Positions 44,359-54,266 of a DNA stretch of 64,000 nt are shown one piece after another. The position numbers were made by a program, and so were the translations under genes. Position 1 is the first letter of the stretch; every line of letters begins with the position of its first letter. The notes under the pieces were generated by a model. The model was not told where the DNA came from. It did no database searches and saw only the letters and a program-made list of their open reading frames with translations. The DNA comes from CATQHB01 sp965262595 (GTDB taxonomy: Bacteria > Chloroflexota > Dehalococcoidia > Lucifugimonadales > UBA3495), in the NCBI GenBank assembly GCA_965262595.1, contig OZ253548.1, positions 1,054,001 through 1,118,000 of the forward strand. Reading direction: 5' to 3'.

Positions 44359-46284
44359 TTAAAGAGTCTGCTTTAGCCGCAGAGCCAGCGACCGGGTAAG
44401 TCCCGGCACCGACGCAATATCGTCCACCGGCGCATCCTTGATGCCCTGAACCGAACCAAACCGCCGCAACAGCATCCGCTTCCGTTTGGGACCAATCCCG
44501 GTTACCAGGTCAATGGAGGACCGCAGACTGCTCTTGCTACGGAGGTTGCGGTGGTAGGTGACCGCGAACCGGTGGGCCTCGTCCCGGATGCGCTGCACCA
44601 GGTATAGGCCTTGGGAGTTACGGGGCAGTTCAATCGGCTCCGAAGTGTGAGGCAGGAACAGCCATTCATTTTCCTTAGCCAACGCCGCCAATGGAAGATC
44701 ATCCAGGCCCAACTCCAGCAATACCTCCAGCGCCGCCGACAGGTGCCCCTTCCCGCCGTCAATGATTACAAGATCGGGAACGATGCTCCACGCAGCGCCG
44801 GCCGCGCTCGTCCCGCCGATAGATTTCGCGTTGCCGGTTGGGCCGCCTTCTTCGACGTCCGCTGATTCCATATCAGGGCCGGACGGGTGCGACTCAGTTC
44901 GGGAGTCGGCCAGGCGTTTGAAGCGGCGACGCAGCATTTCCTGCATACTGGCGTAGTCGTCCACCCCTTCAACGGATTTTATCTGGAACCGGCGGTAATG
45001 GGCCGGCTTGGGACGACCGTCCTGAAACACTACCATGCTGCCCACCACGTTCGTTCCCTGCACGTGGGAGATGTCGTAGCATTCCATCCGCAGCGGCAGG
45101 GTTGGCAGGCTCAATTCTTCCTGTAACTCCGCCATTGCCTGGTGGATAACGCCGGAGTTGTTCAGCCATTTAACCCGGTGCTGCGCCAAACCCTGGACCG
45201 CATTCTCCGCCACCACATCCAGCATTTTCTTGTGCTGGCCGCGCTGGGGACAGGTCAACTTGACAGCGCCGCCGCGCCGTTCCTTCAGCCAGCCGCGAAT
45301 CAGCTCCCGGTCTTCCGGGGCGTGCTGGAGCATAATTGTCGGCGGGATGACCAGGGCGGACAGATAGAATTGACGGATAAAGTGGCTCATAACCAATTCG
45401 GCGCTGTCATCCTGGGTGCCTTCCATAAAGAAATGGTCGCGCCCGATTAGCCTCCCCTGCCGAACGAAAAACACCTCTACCCAGGTTTCGTTAGTCCCTT
45501 GGGACATAGCGATAATGTCCATATCGCCGCCGGTGTTAGACTCCACCTTGGCCTGTTGCTCCTCCACCACCCGGTCGATGCCGCGTATCTGATCGCGCAG
45601 GGTGGCGGCGCGCTCAAACTCCAACTCCTCCGAAGCCTGCTCCATTTTGTGCCGCAGCTCCCGGGTAACCCCGTCCGTGTTGCCTTCCATAAACATGATG
45701 ACCTGCTGGACTACCTGGGCATAATCTTCCCGGCTGGCCAAGCCGGAGCAAGGGGCCACGCAGCGGTGAATATAGTACTCCAGGCAGGGGCGGGGGTCAT
45801 GGCCGGTGATAACCTTGGTACAAGAACGGTAGGGAAACAATTTCTTGACCAAATCCATTGTTTGGCGGACGCTGCTGGCGGTAGCGAAGGGTCCGAAATA
45901 GCGGGCGCCGTCCTGGGCCACCTGCCGGGTGATGTAAACCCGGGGGAAATCCTCGGTAAGGTCAATCTTCAAGTAGGGATAGGTCTTGTCATCCTTGAGG
46001 CGAGCATTGAAGTAGGGCTTGTATCGCTTAATGAGGGTGTTTTCCAGGATCAGCGCTTCCGCCTCGGTGTCGGTGACGATAAACTCAAAATCCGCCAATT
46101 GGGCAACCATCTGACGAATCTTGGGCGGAAGGCCGGCCGGGGAGCCGAAGTAAGTCCGGAGCCGGTGGCGCAAAATACTGGCCTTGCCAACATACAAAAC
46201 CTCATCCTGGGCGTCCCGCATAATATAGACGCCCGGCTTTTCAGGGGTAATTCTGAGGCGGTGTTCAAACAAGGCCTTGGCCAT
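44359..46284 (-). CDS. uvrC: UvrABC excision nuclease subunit C
   Basis: 641-residue incision subunit of nucleotide excision repair, from ATG 46284 (a TTG four codons upstream is an alternative). The GIY-YIG nuclease domain opens KPGVYIMRDAQDEVLYVGKA; the Cys-rich region has CLEYYIHRCVAPC; the UVR domain (ELRHKMEQASEELEFERAAT) follows, then the RNase H-like domain with ECYDISHVQG and DGGKGHLSAA, and a helix-hairpin-helix tail (GIGPKRKRMLLRRFG). An insert of about 35 residues (RLADSRTESHPSGPDMESAD and so on) separates the last two parts, extra compared with E. coli. Confidence 0.97.
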   Translation of the reverse strand: MAKALFEHRLRITPEKPGVYIMRDAQDEVLYVGKASILRHRLRTYFGSPAGLPPKIRQMVAQLADFEFIVTDTEAEALILENTLIKRYKPYFNARLKDDKTYPYLKIDLTEDFPRVYITRQVAQDGARYFGPFATASSVRQTMDLVKKLFPYRSCTKVITGHDPRPCLEYYIHRCVAPCSGLASREDYAQVVQQVIMFMEGNTDGVTRELRHKMEQASEELEFERAATLRDQIRGIDRVVEEQQAKVESNTGGDMDIIAMSQGTNETWVEVFFVRQGRLIGRDHFFMEGTQDDSAELVMSHFIRQFYLSALVIPPTIMLQHAPEDRELIRGWLKERRGGAVKLTCPQRGQHKKMLDVVAENAVQGLAQHRVKWLNNSGVIHQAMAELQEELSLPTLPLRMECYDISHVQGTNVVGSMVVFQDGRPKPAHYRRFQIKSVEGVDDYASMQEMLRRRFKRLADSRTESHPSGPDMESADVEEGGPTGNAKSIGGTSAAGAAWSIVPDLVIIDGGKGHLSAALEVLLELGLDDLPLAALAKENEWLFLPHTSEPIELPRNSQGLYLVQRIRDEAHRFAVTYHRNLRSKSSLRSSIDLVTGIGPKRKRMLLRRFGSVQGIKDAPVDDIASVPGLTRSLALRLKQTL

Positions 46285-46426
46285 CTCTTTAACCAACCAA
46301 CCGGGTGGATAACCGAAGAAGAAGAACCGTCACCCGGCAACCTGCTTCCTACCGAGGGTAATCAAGAGGTCAATATCAGAAGCCCAACGGCAAGGGCGTT
46401 CCTCATTCCGGATTGCCGGGCCCGGC

Positions 46427-46810
46427 CTACAGTACCACGGCCAGACCAACCAGAACAATGAGCAAGACCCCGACCAAAATGAGGATACGCCGCAACTCCG
46501 AACTTAAGTGGGAATAAGCCTGATCGGTCCGGGCCTGGCCCTGGGTGGCGCGGGCGCCAACACGGGGGCGAAAACGACCCGGAGCCGGAGCCGGAGTCGG
46601 AGCCGCGGCCGTTGCGGATTGAGTAGGGTTAGCGGTTTGACCAACGACTGCTGCCTGAGGGGTCGGGGAGACCGGGTCAGCCTCCTGCGTATTCACTTCA
46701 GCTACATCGACCGAGGAGCCAGGAATTGAGCCGGCGCCACGGCCCTGCTGCCGCCTTCGCCGACCGAGTTGAGCTTGTCGCGACGCCACCCGACGACCTT
46801 TAGCTGGCAT
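46427..46810 (-). CDS. Small tail-anchored protein
   Basis: 127 residues: a basic Arg/Gln-rich N-terminus (RQAQLGRRRRQQGRGAGS), a long Pro/Ala/Thr-rich linker, and one C-terminal membrane helix (ILILVGVLLIVLVGLAVVL) ending the chain. It fits a tail-anchored protein with its bulk in the cytoplasm. I cannot name a family. It lies 130 bases upstream of uvrC in the same direction. ATG 46810 with AGGAGGTACG site. Confidence 0.7.
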   Translation of the reverse strand: MPAKGRRVASRQAQLGRRRRQQGRGAGSIPGSSVDVAEVNTQEADPVSPTPQAAVVGQTANPTQSATAAAPTPAPAPGRFRPRVGARATQGQARTDQAYSHLSSELRRILILVGVLLIVLVGLAVVL

Positions 46811-47000
46811 GGTGACGTACCTCCTAATTCTTAGTAAACAGCGCAGTTACCGGCGCCTAAAGTATTTTCGCCCGCTTCCCGAACATCAAATGGAAGCCAC
46901 GGGAAGCCGGGCGCATTAACCAACAAAATAGTCAATAGGCTCTAAAGTTCAGCCCATACACCGCGTTCATTATCCACCATACGGGCAATCTAACGCAAAT

Positions 47001-47033
47001 GGGGCGTCGGGAGATGAATCCCCCAACGCCCCC
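47001..47033 (-). terminator. Terminator-like hairpin after xerC/D
   Basis: Minus-strand GGGGCGTTGGG and CCCGACGCCCC pair with one mismatch around a short loop, followed by ATTTG. It is 70 bases past the recombinase stop. Confidence 0.5.
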
Positions 47034-47099
47034 CTGATCGCGCTGCCAGATACGGTCAACTTCCGGTCATTAATCTTCCAACGAACGGCCAAAGAAGAG

Positions 47100-48017
47100 C
47101 TATACGGCCCTGGGATGGCTTTTTTCGTATTCCTTCCGCAGGTGTCCATTAGTCAGGTGCGTATATACTTGAGTGGTAGAGATACTGGAGTGGCCCAGAA
47201 GTTCCTGCACGTGGCGCAAGGAGGCTCCTTTCTGCAGCAGGTGGGTGGCGAAGCTGTGCCGGAGGGTGTGGGGCGTTATTTTCTGGTCGATACCCGCCCT
47301 TTTGCTGTAGGTCTTCATAATGTTCCAAATCCATTGGCGGGTCAGGCGCTCACCCCGGTGGTTCACAAACAACGCCGTTTCTTCCTTGTTTGACCGCACC
47401 AATTCTGACCGGGCGTTCTCAATGTAATTCTTCAATCCGCTCAACGCTCGCTCGTGAGCGTAAACGATGCGTTCCTTCGAGCCTTTTCCCCAGCAGCGAA
47501 TGTAGGACTCTTGAAAGTCAATGTCCTGGATATTGAGGGAAACCAATTCGCTGACCCGCAATCCGGTAGCGTAGAGCAGCTCCAGAATGTTGGCGTCCCG
47601 CCGGCTTTCCGCATTTCCCGGTTTGGCGGCTTCTTCCAGGAGCAGGGATACCTCTTCCTCAGACAAATACTTGGGCAAGGAGCGGCCGACCCTGGGCGAT
47701 CCCAGGGACTCGGTGGGCGGTTCTTCAATGTCGCCATTCTGGGCCAGGAAAGTGAAGAAGGACTTGAGGGCAGCCACCTTGCGCGCCGTAGTGGTGTCCC
47801 GGTAGCCGCGGCGCCCACGCAGGTCGGCAATGTAATCGTTAAGCAGGTCCAAATCCACCAGGCGCCAGACGTCATCCCGCTCCGACGCCCCATTGAGCCG
47901 GCCGTGAACAAACTCCGTAAACTGGCTGAGGTCGTTGCGGTAGGCCTCTAAAGTATTTTGCGATAACCCCTTCTCTACTACCAAGTGTTGCAAGAATCCG
48001 TCTATTGCCTTGTCCAT
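47100..48017 (-). CDS. xerC: Tyrosine recombinase XerC/XerD
   Basis: 305 residues from ATG 48017 (AGGGG ten bases before); the frame runs 71 codons further but that part does not match. Core-binding domain at 1-90 (FLQHLVVEKGLSQNTLEAYR); the catalytic domain has all active residues: LYATGLRVSELVSL (Arg), HTLRHSFATHLLQKG (His, Arg) and LLGHSSISTTQVYTHL (His, Tyr). It resolves chromosome dimers at dif with its partner. XerC versus XerD is not decidable here; the symbol is provisional. It is intact, unlike the integrase remnant at 6.2-7.2 kb. Confidence 0.95.
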   Translation of the reverse strand: MDKAIDGFLQHLVVEKGLSQNTLEAYRNDLSQFTEFVHGRLNGASERDDVWRLVDLDLLNDYIADLRGRRGYRDTTTARKVAALKSFFTFLAQNGDIEEPPTESLGSPRVGRSLPKYLSEEEVSLLLEEAAKPGNAESRRDANILELLYATGLRVSELVSLNIQDIDFQESYIRCWGKGSKERIVYAHERALSGLKNYIENARSELVRSNKEETALFVNHRGERLTRQWIWNIMKTYSKRAGIDQKITPHTLRHSFATHLLQKGASLRHVQELLGHSSISTTQVYTHLTNGHLRKEYEKSHPRAV

Positions 48018-48455
48018 AGCGCGTTTCCCCTTTATCGATAACCGACCTGCACCTGGATACGGTCCGGTTAGTATGCTCTCCTCGTTTACCTGAGGATGCC
48101 GGGATTCTAGCACGGGCCCGAAAAACTTCCCGCTACCAAGTCTCAACCGATTACGAGCATTCCGGGGGCCTACCTTTCCCGGCGAGAGGGAAGAGCGGCG
48201 AGCAGTCTCTTCCAGGCCGGTCATTGCCATGGCCGTGGGTCTGGCTGAAAACCGCGATTGGGGCTATTGTCCAAAGGAACAACTTTGCACTACCGGGAGA
48301 ATGTTGGATAATGCTTTTATGGGTAGAGTTAAGTCTCGTGGTGGCATCCTACCGCAGGAAGCTCCGGCTAATTTTGAGCCCGGTAATTACCTGATTCGCT
48401 CCCGACCGGAAAAGGCCAAGGCCGAATACCTCTCGGCATCCGGCAGGAACCAGGA

Positions 48456-49985
48456 ATGAGACAGCTCAGAAACTCCCGAGGAGTCGCATTGGCCCGCCGC
48501 AACGATGACGGGCGCCTTCGACGCGATTTAGGCAAAAGGGGCATTGCGGCCGCAATCAATAAAGGTGTTGAGATTAAGCTGCTGCCGAAACTTAGTTCAA
48601 TTCCCGCCAGGTTCGTTGCAAAAGGGACATCAACTGTTTCGTTGGCTTTGGCAGTGGTACTTATTTCCGCCGCTCTGGCCGCCTTTCCGCTCTATACGGC
48701 ATACGGGAACTCTTTCGAAATCACCGAAAACCGGACGGAAATAGACTTCCCCGACGGCATTACTTTTTATTTGAAGGCCGAGGCCGAGTTTAACATCGTA
48801 AGTGTGGCCCTGTTCTACCGCCTGGCCAATGCCCGGGCCTGGAATTACGACTATCCCGATTTTACAGCCGGTCGCCAGATCTCCCTTGATGCTCGGGTCT
48901 CCACCACCGCACAAAACTACCTGCCGCCGGGGGTTCAAATCGAGTACTATTTCTCCCTGGAAGATACTCTCGGCAATCGGCAAGTAACTCCGGTGCAGGT
49001 TGTAGAATATATCGATAACCGTTTTGAATGGGAGACTACCAGAATGGGGACGCTGCTGCTGTATCACCATGACGTCGCCCATTCCGTAATTAGCGGGTTG
49101 GCCGAGGAGGTCGAAGACGGGGTGGAAATGGTGGGCCTCCGGCTTCAATTGGACCTGGAAACTGAGCAGCCAATCAGGGGTTTCATTTACAACAACCCAG
49201 CGGAGGCAAGACAAGCGTTTCCACATTTGAGCCGGACTACCACGGAGCGGCAGGTATTTCACGGCTTCGCTTTTCCGGCGCATCAAGTATTCGTCGGCAT
49301 TGGCCCCAACTCCGACGTCGTCGTCCACGAATCGGCTCACCTGCTGCTTCACCAGGCGATGGGAGCGCCGGACGGGGCTTCGCCGAATTTGGCTAATATC
49401 CCTGCCTGGCTGAACGAAGGATTTGCCAGCTATAGCGAACCGGATTCCGACCCATACAGTGGCAAGACCCTCAGCGGGTACCACCTGACCCTCAAGGCAA
49501 TGGCCGCCGTGCCCGGAGTTCCGGAGGCCGTACCCGGCTTTTATGCCAAGTCCGAAAGTATTGTAGCTTACCTCATTGAGGAACACGGGATTGCCAAATT
49601 CCGGCAATATCTCCGGGCGCAGCGCCAGGGCCTGACGGCCGACGCAGCCATGGCATCAGTTTACGGTTTTGACTTGGAAATACTGGATGAAACCTGGGCA
49701 AGCAGTGAGCGAGGAAGAACCATTCAGTCCCCGGCAAGGGAGGTTTCCGGAAGGCTGAATCCTCTGGTATATCTTGATGTCTGGCTGTTCGGCGGGCTGA
49801 TTCTCCTGGTTATGGCGACGGTTACTTCGCGCTTCCTATGGCGTAAACTACATCGGGTTGAACCGGAGGAAGAAGGGCTGCAACCATGGGAAGACCCAGA
49901 CTTAGACTTCTATGTTGATGACTGGGGTGATGACTGGGGTGATGACCGGGATGACGCCCCGCATGACGATCGGCACAACCCATAA
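48456..49985 (+). CDS. Membrane-anchored gluzincin metalloprotease (peptidase MA-like)
   Basis: 509 residues. A hydrophobic segment at 61-80 (SLALAVVLISAALAAFPLY) is a signal or anchor; the extracytoplasmic middle holds the zinc motif HESAH at 291-295 and the third ligand Glu321 in PAWLNEGFASY. A C-terminal membrane helix (FGGLILLVMATVTSRF) and a short acidic tail with repeated DDWG units end the chain. Gluzincin proteases of this kind cleave cell-surface proteins. The basic N-terminal 60 residues may be untranslated; ATG 48456 is used for lack of a better start. Confidence 0.85.
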   Translation: MRQLRNSRGVALARRNDDGRLRRDLGKRGIAAAINKGVEIKLLPKLSSIPARFVAKGTSTVSLALAVVLISAALAAFPLYTAYGNSFEITENRTEIDFPDGITFYLKAEAEFNIVSVALFYRLANARAWNYDYPDFTAGRQISLDARVSTTAQNYLPPGVQIEYYFSLEDTLGNRQVTPVQVVEYIDNRFEWETTRMGTLLLYHHDVAHSVISGLAEEVEDGVEMVGLRLQLDLETEQPIRGFIYNNPAEARQAFPHLSRTTTERQVFHGFAFPAHQVFVGIGPNSDVVVHESAHLLLHQAMGAPDGASPNLANIPAWLNEGFASYSEPDSDPYSGKTLSGYHLTLKAMAAVPGVPEAVPGFYAKSESIVAYLIEEHGIAKFRQYLRAQRQGLTADAAMASVYGFDLEILDETWASSERGRTIQSPAREVSGRLNPLVYLDVWLFGGLILLVMATVTSRFLWRKLHRVEPEEEGLQPWEDPDLDFYVDDWGDDWGDDRDDAPHDDRHNP

Positions 49986-50338
49986 ATCAATACAAACTTG
50001 GGGTCGCACCCTGCAAGTTTCCTGGTTTCCAAAATGGTTTCCAAACTGGTTTCCTGTGTGGATTTCGACGCAGATTGGAGTAGAGGTTCAGATAATTCCG
50101 GCTGCCGGGTTTGAAAATGCCTTAAACTCCCAGATGCGAGGATTTGAGATTTCCGCCCGAAATTGGTATAAACCTACCTGGGTGTTGGTTTAAAGAAATA
50201 TCGGGAACGATAGCTTCGTGAGTCAAACATCCCGCGAGACGGTTATCAGCTTGAGCTTGAATACCGAATCCGGCCGACGCCGATGCCTCAACTAAAGTAG
50301 CTGTCATTTAAAACCCATCAAATTTTGGAGGTTTTTCC
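49986..50338. other. Spacer after the metalloprotease gene
   Basis: 350 bases without a gene. GGTTTCC recurs four times between 50020 and 50060, giving short direct repeats. Confidence 0.45.
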
Positions 50339-51025
50339 GTGTACCAAAGTATTAGCAAAGAGACTATCGCCGCCCTGGGTAAAATAGACACTCCCAGCAT
50401 CTGTAACGCCATCGAAGGCTTTAACGTGCGCCCCAAGAACGAAGGGTTCATGCTCCCCGAAATTAAAGGGGTATTTCGAACCTTGCCCCCGGCCGTCGGC
50501 TATGCCGTTACCGGGGTCATCAGCGCCAACCAACCGGAAGGCCGCAACGTTTCCCGGGAGGACTGGTGGGACTTGATTGCGTCGGTGCCCGCACCCCGCT
50601 TCATTGTCCTGCATGACATTGACAACCCACCCTTGGGCGCCTATTGGGGCGAGGTTCAGGGTAACATTCACAGGGCCCTGGGCGCGGTGGGCGTAGCTAC
50701 CGACGGCACGGTCCGGGACATTGACGAAGTCGAAGAACTGGGCTTCCAATTCTTTGCGAAGGAAGTCTCCGCCTCCCACGCATTTGTCCATTTGGTGGAA
50801 ATCGGCATCCCGGTGACCGTGGGTGGCCTGGCCGTCAATACCGGCGATCTACTGCACGGCGACAAGCACGGTGTCACGAACATTCCCTTTGATATCGCCG
50901 AGCAGATCCCCGCTATGGTGCAGACCATCGCCGACTACGAGCAGCAGACCATTGGCCTGTGCCAGTCGTCCGACTTCACCCTGGAAAAATTGAAGGAAGT
51001 AGCCAAAATAACCCGGCCATACTAA
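50339..51025 (+). CDS. RraA-like / 4-carboxy-4-hydroxy-2-oxoadipate aldolase-like protein
   Basis: 228 residues of the RraA family. GTG 50339 has TTGGAGG upstream. Landmarks: IDTPSICNAIEGFNVRP near the start, GAYWGEVQGNIHRALGAVG (the conserved G.WGE......A...G) and VATDGTVRDIDEVEELGFQ, the metal-binding D-G-x-x-R-D. Family members are aldolases for HMG/oxalocitramalate or, in other branches, inhibitors of RNase E. A small-molecule lyase is more likely in this setting. Confidence 0.88.
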   Translation: MYQSISKETIAALGKIDTPSICNAIEGFNVRPKNEGFMLPEIKGVFRTLPPAVGYAVTGVISANQPEGRNVSREDWWDLIASVPAPRFIVLHDIDNPPLGAYWGEVQGNIHRALGAVGVATDGTVRDIDEVEELGFQFFAKEVSASHAFVHLVEIGIPVTVGGLAVNTGDLLHGDKHGVTNIPFDIAEQIPAMVQTIADYEQQTIGLCQSSDFTLEKLKEVAKITRPY

Positions 51026-51313
51026 GCTCCGCAGACCCTGGCCGGCAGACCGGAAAACCGGAACACCGGAACGCCTGGGAGCCGGGTGGTCCCGAGAAGC
51101 CTTCCCTTGAGGAACCTGGCGCAGCTCATTCTCGGAACCACCCGGCGAAACTACCGGCCCATCCGGAAATAACTCCGCCGAGAAACAACACGGCTCTTTC
51201 GGAACTTTCCGACAGGCAAACCGGATAAAGTAGATTCAGCCTACTTTTACTTACCATTGGAATCGGGGCGGCAAGGCAACCGGGATTTTGAAACAAGGAG
51301 TTAAGGAAAATCG

Positions 51314-52084
51314 ATGAAAGTTGGAATAATCTTTAAGTATTTTCTCAGCTTATCGCTAATTGCGCTATTGCTGGCAGCTTGCGCCCTGCCCTCACCTTCG
51401 GCTACCCCACGAGTAATCCCCGACGTGATACCTACACCGCGCATCGCGGATACGCCTACGCCCGCCGTTATTGGCGACCCGCCCACGGTGAACATCGCGG
51501 ATACGCCCACGCCGCCGGTTATTGGCACGCCCACACCCCAAAGCTTGCAGACCCAAAGCGGCCAGTTAATCCGGCAATATGCCCAACCTCCTGCAATGAC
51601 TATCGACCCGGATGCCCAATACACCGCGGACATTCAGACCAACCAGGGAGCGATATCGGTGGAACTTTTCGCCGACAAGGCGCCGATTACCGTCAATAAC
51701 TTCGTTTTCCTGGCCCGTCAGAGCTTTTACGACGGCGTCTTATTCCACCGGGTCATCCCCAACTTTATGATCCAGGGCGGCGATCCCACCGGGACCGGCG
51801 GCGGCGGGCCGGGGTATCGATTCGGGAACGAGATTGTTCCGTCCTTAACTTTTGACCGCGCCGGCCTGTTGGCAATGGCCAACGCCGGGCCGGGCACCAA
51901 TGGCAGCCAGTTCTTCATCACCGTAGCGCCCACGCCGCACCTTACCGGCGCGCATACCATCTTCGGCCAGGTAATTGCCGGCCAGGAAGTAGCAGACGCT
52001 ATCGCAGTCGCCCGCAGCGACCAAAGCAGCCGGCCCAATGAGGAAGTAATCATCCAGCACATCGAGATCAAGGAACCCAACTAA
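51314..52084 (+). CDS. Lipoprotein peptidyl-prolyl isomerase (cyclophilin)
   Basis: 256 residues: a lipoprotein signal ending LLAAC (Cys23), a Pro/Thr linker from 25 to about 90 built from a duplicated unit (TPRIADTPTPAVIGDPPTVN / ADTPTPPVIGTPTPQ), and a cyclophilin domain. The isomerase core is typical: FHRVIPNFMIQGGDPTGTG with the catalytic Arg, and GSQFFITVAPTPHLTGAHTI. It folds exported proteins at the outer face of the membrane. ATG 51314 with AAGGAAAA upstream. Confidence 0.95.
   Translation: MKVGIIFKYFLSLSLIALLLAACALPSPSATPRVIPDVIPTPRIADTPTPAVIGDPPTVNIADTPTPPVIGTPTPQSLQTQSGQLIRQYAQPPAMTIDPDAQYTADIQTNQGAISVELFADKAPITVNNFVFLARQSFYDGVLFHRVIPNFMIQGGDPTGTGGGGPGYRFGNEIVPSLTFDRAGLLAMANAGPGTNGSQFFITVAPTPHLTGAHTIFGQVIAGQEVADAIAVARSDQSSRPNEEVIIQHIEIKEPN
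51435..51535. repeat. Imperfect direct duplication in the cyclophilin linker
   Basis: CATCGCGGATACGCC occurs twice, about 50 bases apart, each followed by related TACGCCCGCCGTTATTGGC / CACGCCGCCGGTTATTGGC. The unit is in frame and lengthens the linker by about 17 residues. Confidence 0.75.
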
Positions 52085-52150
52085 CCCAAAGCAGACATTT
52101 GCAGCAATAATTTCCGGGTCTAATGGTCTGGCAAAGAAGGGGAAATTGCC

Positions 52151-52975
52151 GTGGCTTTTCAGTGCATCATCTACGAAAAGAAAGATGCCATAGGATACCT
52201 GACGTTGAATCGTCCGGAGCGGCTGAACGCGTTGAACGCTACGTTGCTGGCCGAGTTTCGGGAGGTGATGGAGGTAGTAGAGGCGGACCCGGACGTTAGA
52301 GTGGTCATACTTACCGGAGCCGGTAGGGCGTTTTCGGCGGGCTTCGACATCAACCGGGAACCCGGGGATTCCGATCCCCAGGAGCTGCAACCCGACCAGT
52401 GGCGAACCCAACTGAAAAGCCACATTGACACATTTATGATGGTTTGGAACCTGAGTAAGCCGGTAATCGCGGCGGTTAACGGCTATGCCCTGGCCGGGGC
52501 CTGCGAGCTGGTCCAGATTTGCGACATTAAAATCGCCTCGGACCGAGCGGTTATGGGAGAACCGGAGATTCGAGCCGGAGTGGGGCCGCCCCTGCTGATA
52601 ACACCCTTCAGCGTCAACCTGGCCACCGCCAAGGAACTGCTGCTGACCGGAGATACTATCGACGCCCAGGAAGCCGCCCGCATTGGCCTGGTCAGCCGGG
52701 TGGTACCCCACAATGATTTGTTGCAAGAATGTGAGCGCATCGCCCGAAAGATTGCCCTTATTTCCGAGGTGGGAGTGAAGATGACCAAGATTGCGGTGAA
52801 CCGGGCACTCGAAGGTATGGGTTTCCTGACCGCAATCCAGCACAACCTGGAGCTAATGACCCACTTCGACACCAGCGCTACGCCGGAGCAAACCGAGTTC
52901 AACTCTATTCGACAGGAACGGGGACTGCGCGCCGCATTAGACTGGCGCGACGCCCGTTTCCGTGAACTCCAATAG
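52151..52975 (+). CDS. Enoyl-CoA hydratase/isomerase family protein
   Basis: 274 residues with the crotonase fold. The oxyanion regions are VVILTGAGRAFSAGFDINRE and AAVNGYALAGACELVQICDI; GEPEIRAGVGPPLLITPF and the active-site helix (AQEAARIGLVSRVVPHNDLL) follow. The usual second catalytic Glu region reads PEIRAGVGPP, so activity as a hydratase is plausible, but isomerase or thioesterase roles are also possible. It begins at GTG 52151 with AAGGGG upstream. It converges on the decarboxylase genes. Confidence 0.93.
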   Translation: MAFQCIIYEKKDAIGYLTLNRPERLNALNATLLAEFREVMEVVEADPDVRVVILTGAGRAFSAGFDINREPGDSDPQELQPDQWRTQLKSHIDTFMMVWNLSKPVIAAVNGYALAGACELVQICDIKIASDRAVMGEPEIRAGVGPPLLITPFSVNLATAKELLLTGDTIDAQEAARIGLVSRVVPHNDLLQECERIARKIALISEVGVKMTKIAVNRALEGMGFLTAIQHNLELMTHFDTSATPEQTEFNSIRQERGLRAALDWRDARFRELQ

Positions 52976-53005
52976 CCGCCCATAGCCGCCAATGGCCGCC
53001 AATAG
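52966..53005. repeat. Short AATAGCCGCC tandem
   Basis: ATAGCCGCC-type units recur four times across the end of the hydratase gene (AATAGCCGCC, CATAGCCGCC, AATGGCCGCC, AATAGAGCG). Confidence 0.55.
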
Positions 53006-53117
53006 AGCGAGCGAAGCCATCCCCAACCGTGAAGCGCCCTTTCCGCCATTGGCCCCATGACCGATAGGCAATTGCAGTACTTCTCCAAAGTTCCTATCCG
53101 GCAATCGGCATAGGAGT

Positions 53118-54266
53118 TTAGCTCAAGATAGATATAAACACGCCGGCGACTACCGCCGAGCCGATTACCCCGGCCACGTTGGGCCCCATGGCATGAGGCA
53201 GCAGGAAATTGCGCGGGTTGGCCTCTTGGCCCAGGATATGCGACGTACGGGCCGCCATCGGCACCGCCGACACCCCTGCCGAGCCAATTAGAGGATTCAC
53301 TTTGTCCTTGACAAACAGATTCATCAGTTTGGCGGAAAGTAAGCCTCCGATGGTACCGCAGGAAAAAGCGACGATACCCAAGGCCAATATCGCCAGGGTT
53401 TGCACATCAAACACCCGCTCCGCCGACAATTCGGCCCCAATGGTTATCATCAAGAAAATGGTAGCGATATTCAAGATTTCGTTGGAAGCGGCGTTGCTCA
53501 GCCGCGGCACGACGCCGCTCTCCCGGAACAGGTTGCCAATCATAAACATGGCGATGAGCGGAGCCGACTCCGGTACAAACAGAATGATAATCAGCATCGC
53601 CCCGATCGGGAACAACAGCTTTTCCAGCTTGGACACTTCCCGCGGCGTCTTCATCTCTATCTGCCGCTCCCGGCTGGTGGTGAGCAGTCGCATTAGGGGC
53701 GGCTGCACAAACACGACGCTAGCCATGTAGGAGTATGCCACCACGGCGGTTATGCCCAGCAATTCCGGGGCCAGCTTGGCCGAGGCAAAGATGGTAGTCG
53801 GACCATCTGCGCCGCCAATGATGCCGATTGCGCCGGCTTCTTTCAGGGTAAACATATCCGGCGAGGTGAAGAAACCAATTGCCAGCGCCAACCAAAAGGC
53901 GACGAAAATACCCAGTTGCGCCGCCGCCCCCAAAAGCATGGTCTTGGGATTGGCGATGATCGGGCCAAAGTCGGTCAGCGCACCCAGTCCCAAGAAAATG
54001 AGCGGCGGAAGAATGTTCCAGGAAGACAAGGTAAAGTGAAAAATGATTCCGAAGATTCCGGAGGATTGCAATTCACCGGAGCTATTGAAGTCCACCAACC
54101 CGGTGCCCGGCAAATTCCCCAGGATGATGCCCAACCCGATGGGCAACAGGACATAGGGCTCCATGCCCTTGCCGATGGCCACCAGGATAAACGCTCCCCC
54201 CAGGAGGAACAGCACAATGTTGCCCCAGCTCAAATTGGCGAAGCCCGATTCTAATAAAAACTCCAT
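53118..54266 (-). CDS. Sodium-pumping decarboxylase, beta subunit (OadB/GcdB)
   Basis: 382-residue multi-pass subunit that exports sodium as carboxybiotin is decarboxylated. About nine helices. The family core GAIGIIGGADGPTTIFASAK (ion-binding region with Asp) and the late NPLIGSAGVSAVPMAARTSH and PHAMGPNVAGVIGSA blocks are present. It is closest to OadB/MmdB/GcdB. The gamma-like gene lies 170 bases upstream; alpha and biotin subunits are not in the window, so substrate (oxaloacetate, methylmalonyl-CoA or glutaconyl-CoA) cannot be set. Confidence 0.95.
   Translation of the reverse strand: MEFLLESGFANLSWGNIVLFLLGGAFILVAIGKGMEPYVLLPIGLGIILGNLPGTGLVDFNSSGELQSSGIFGIIFHFTLSSWNILPPLIFLGLGALTDFGPIIANPKTMLLGAAAQLGIFVAFWLALAIGFFTSPDMFTLKEAGAIGIIGGADGPTTIFASAKLAPELLGITAVVAYSYMASVVFVQPPLMRLLTTSRERQIEMKTPREVSKLEKLLFPIGAMLIIILFVPESAPLIAMFMIGNLFRESGVVPRLSNAASNEILNIATIFLMITIGAELSAERVFDVQTLAILALGIVAFSCGTIGGLLSAKLMNLFVKDKVNPLIGSAGVSAVPMAARTSHILGQEANPRNFLLPHAMGPNVAGVIGSAVVAGVFISILS

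Noticed and set aside
45499..46461. 320-residue plus-strand frame
   Set aside because: Antisense of uvrC, explained by GC-rich codon bias.
47100..48017. Phage integrase of a local prophage
   Set aside because: No phage genes nearby; size and motifs fit chromosomal XerC/D.
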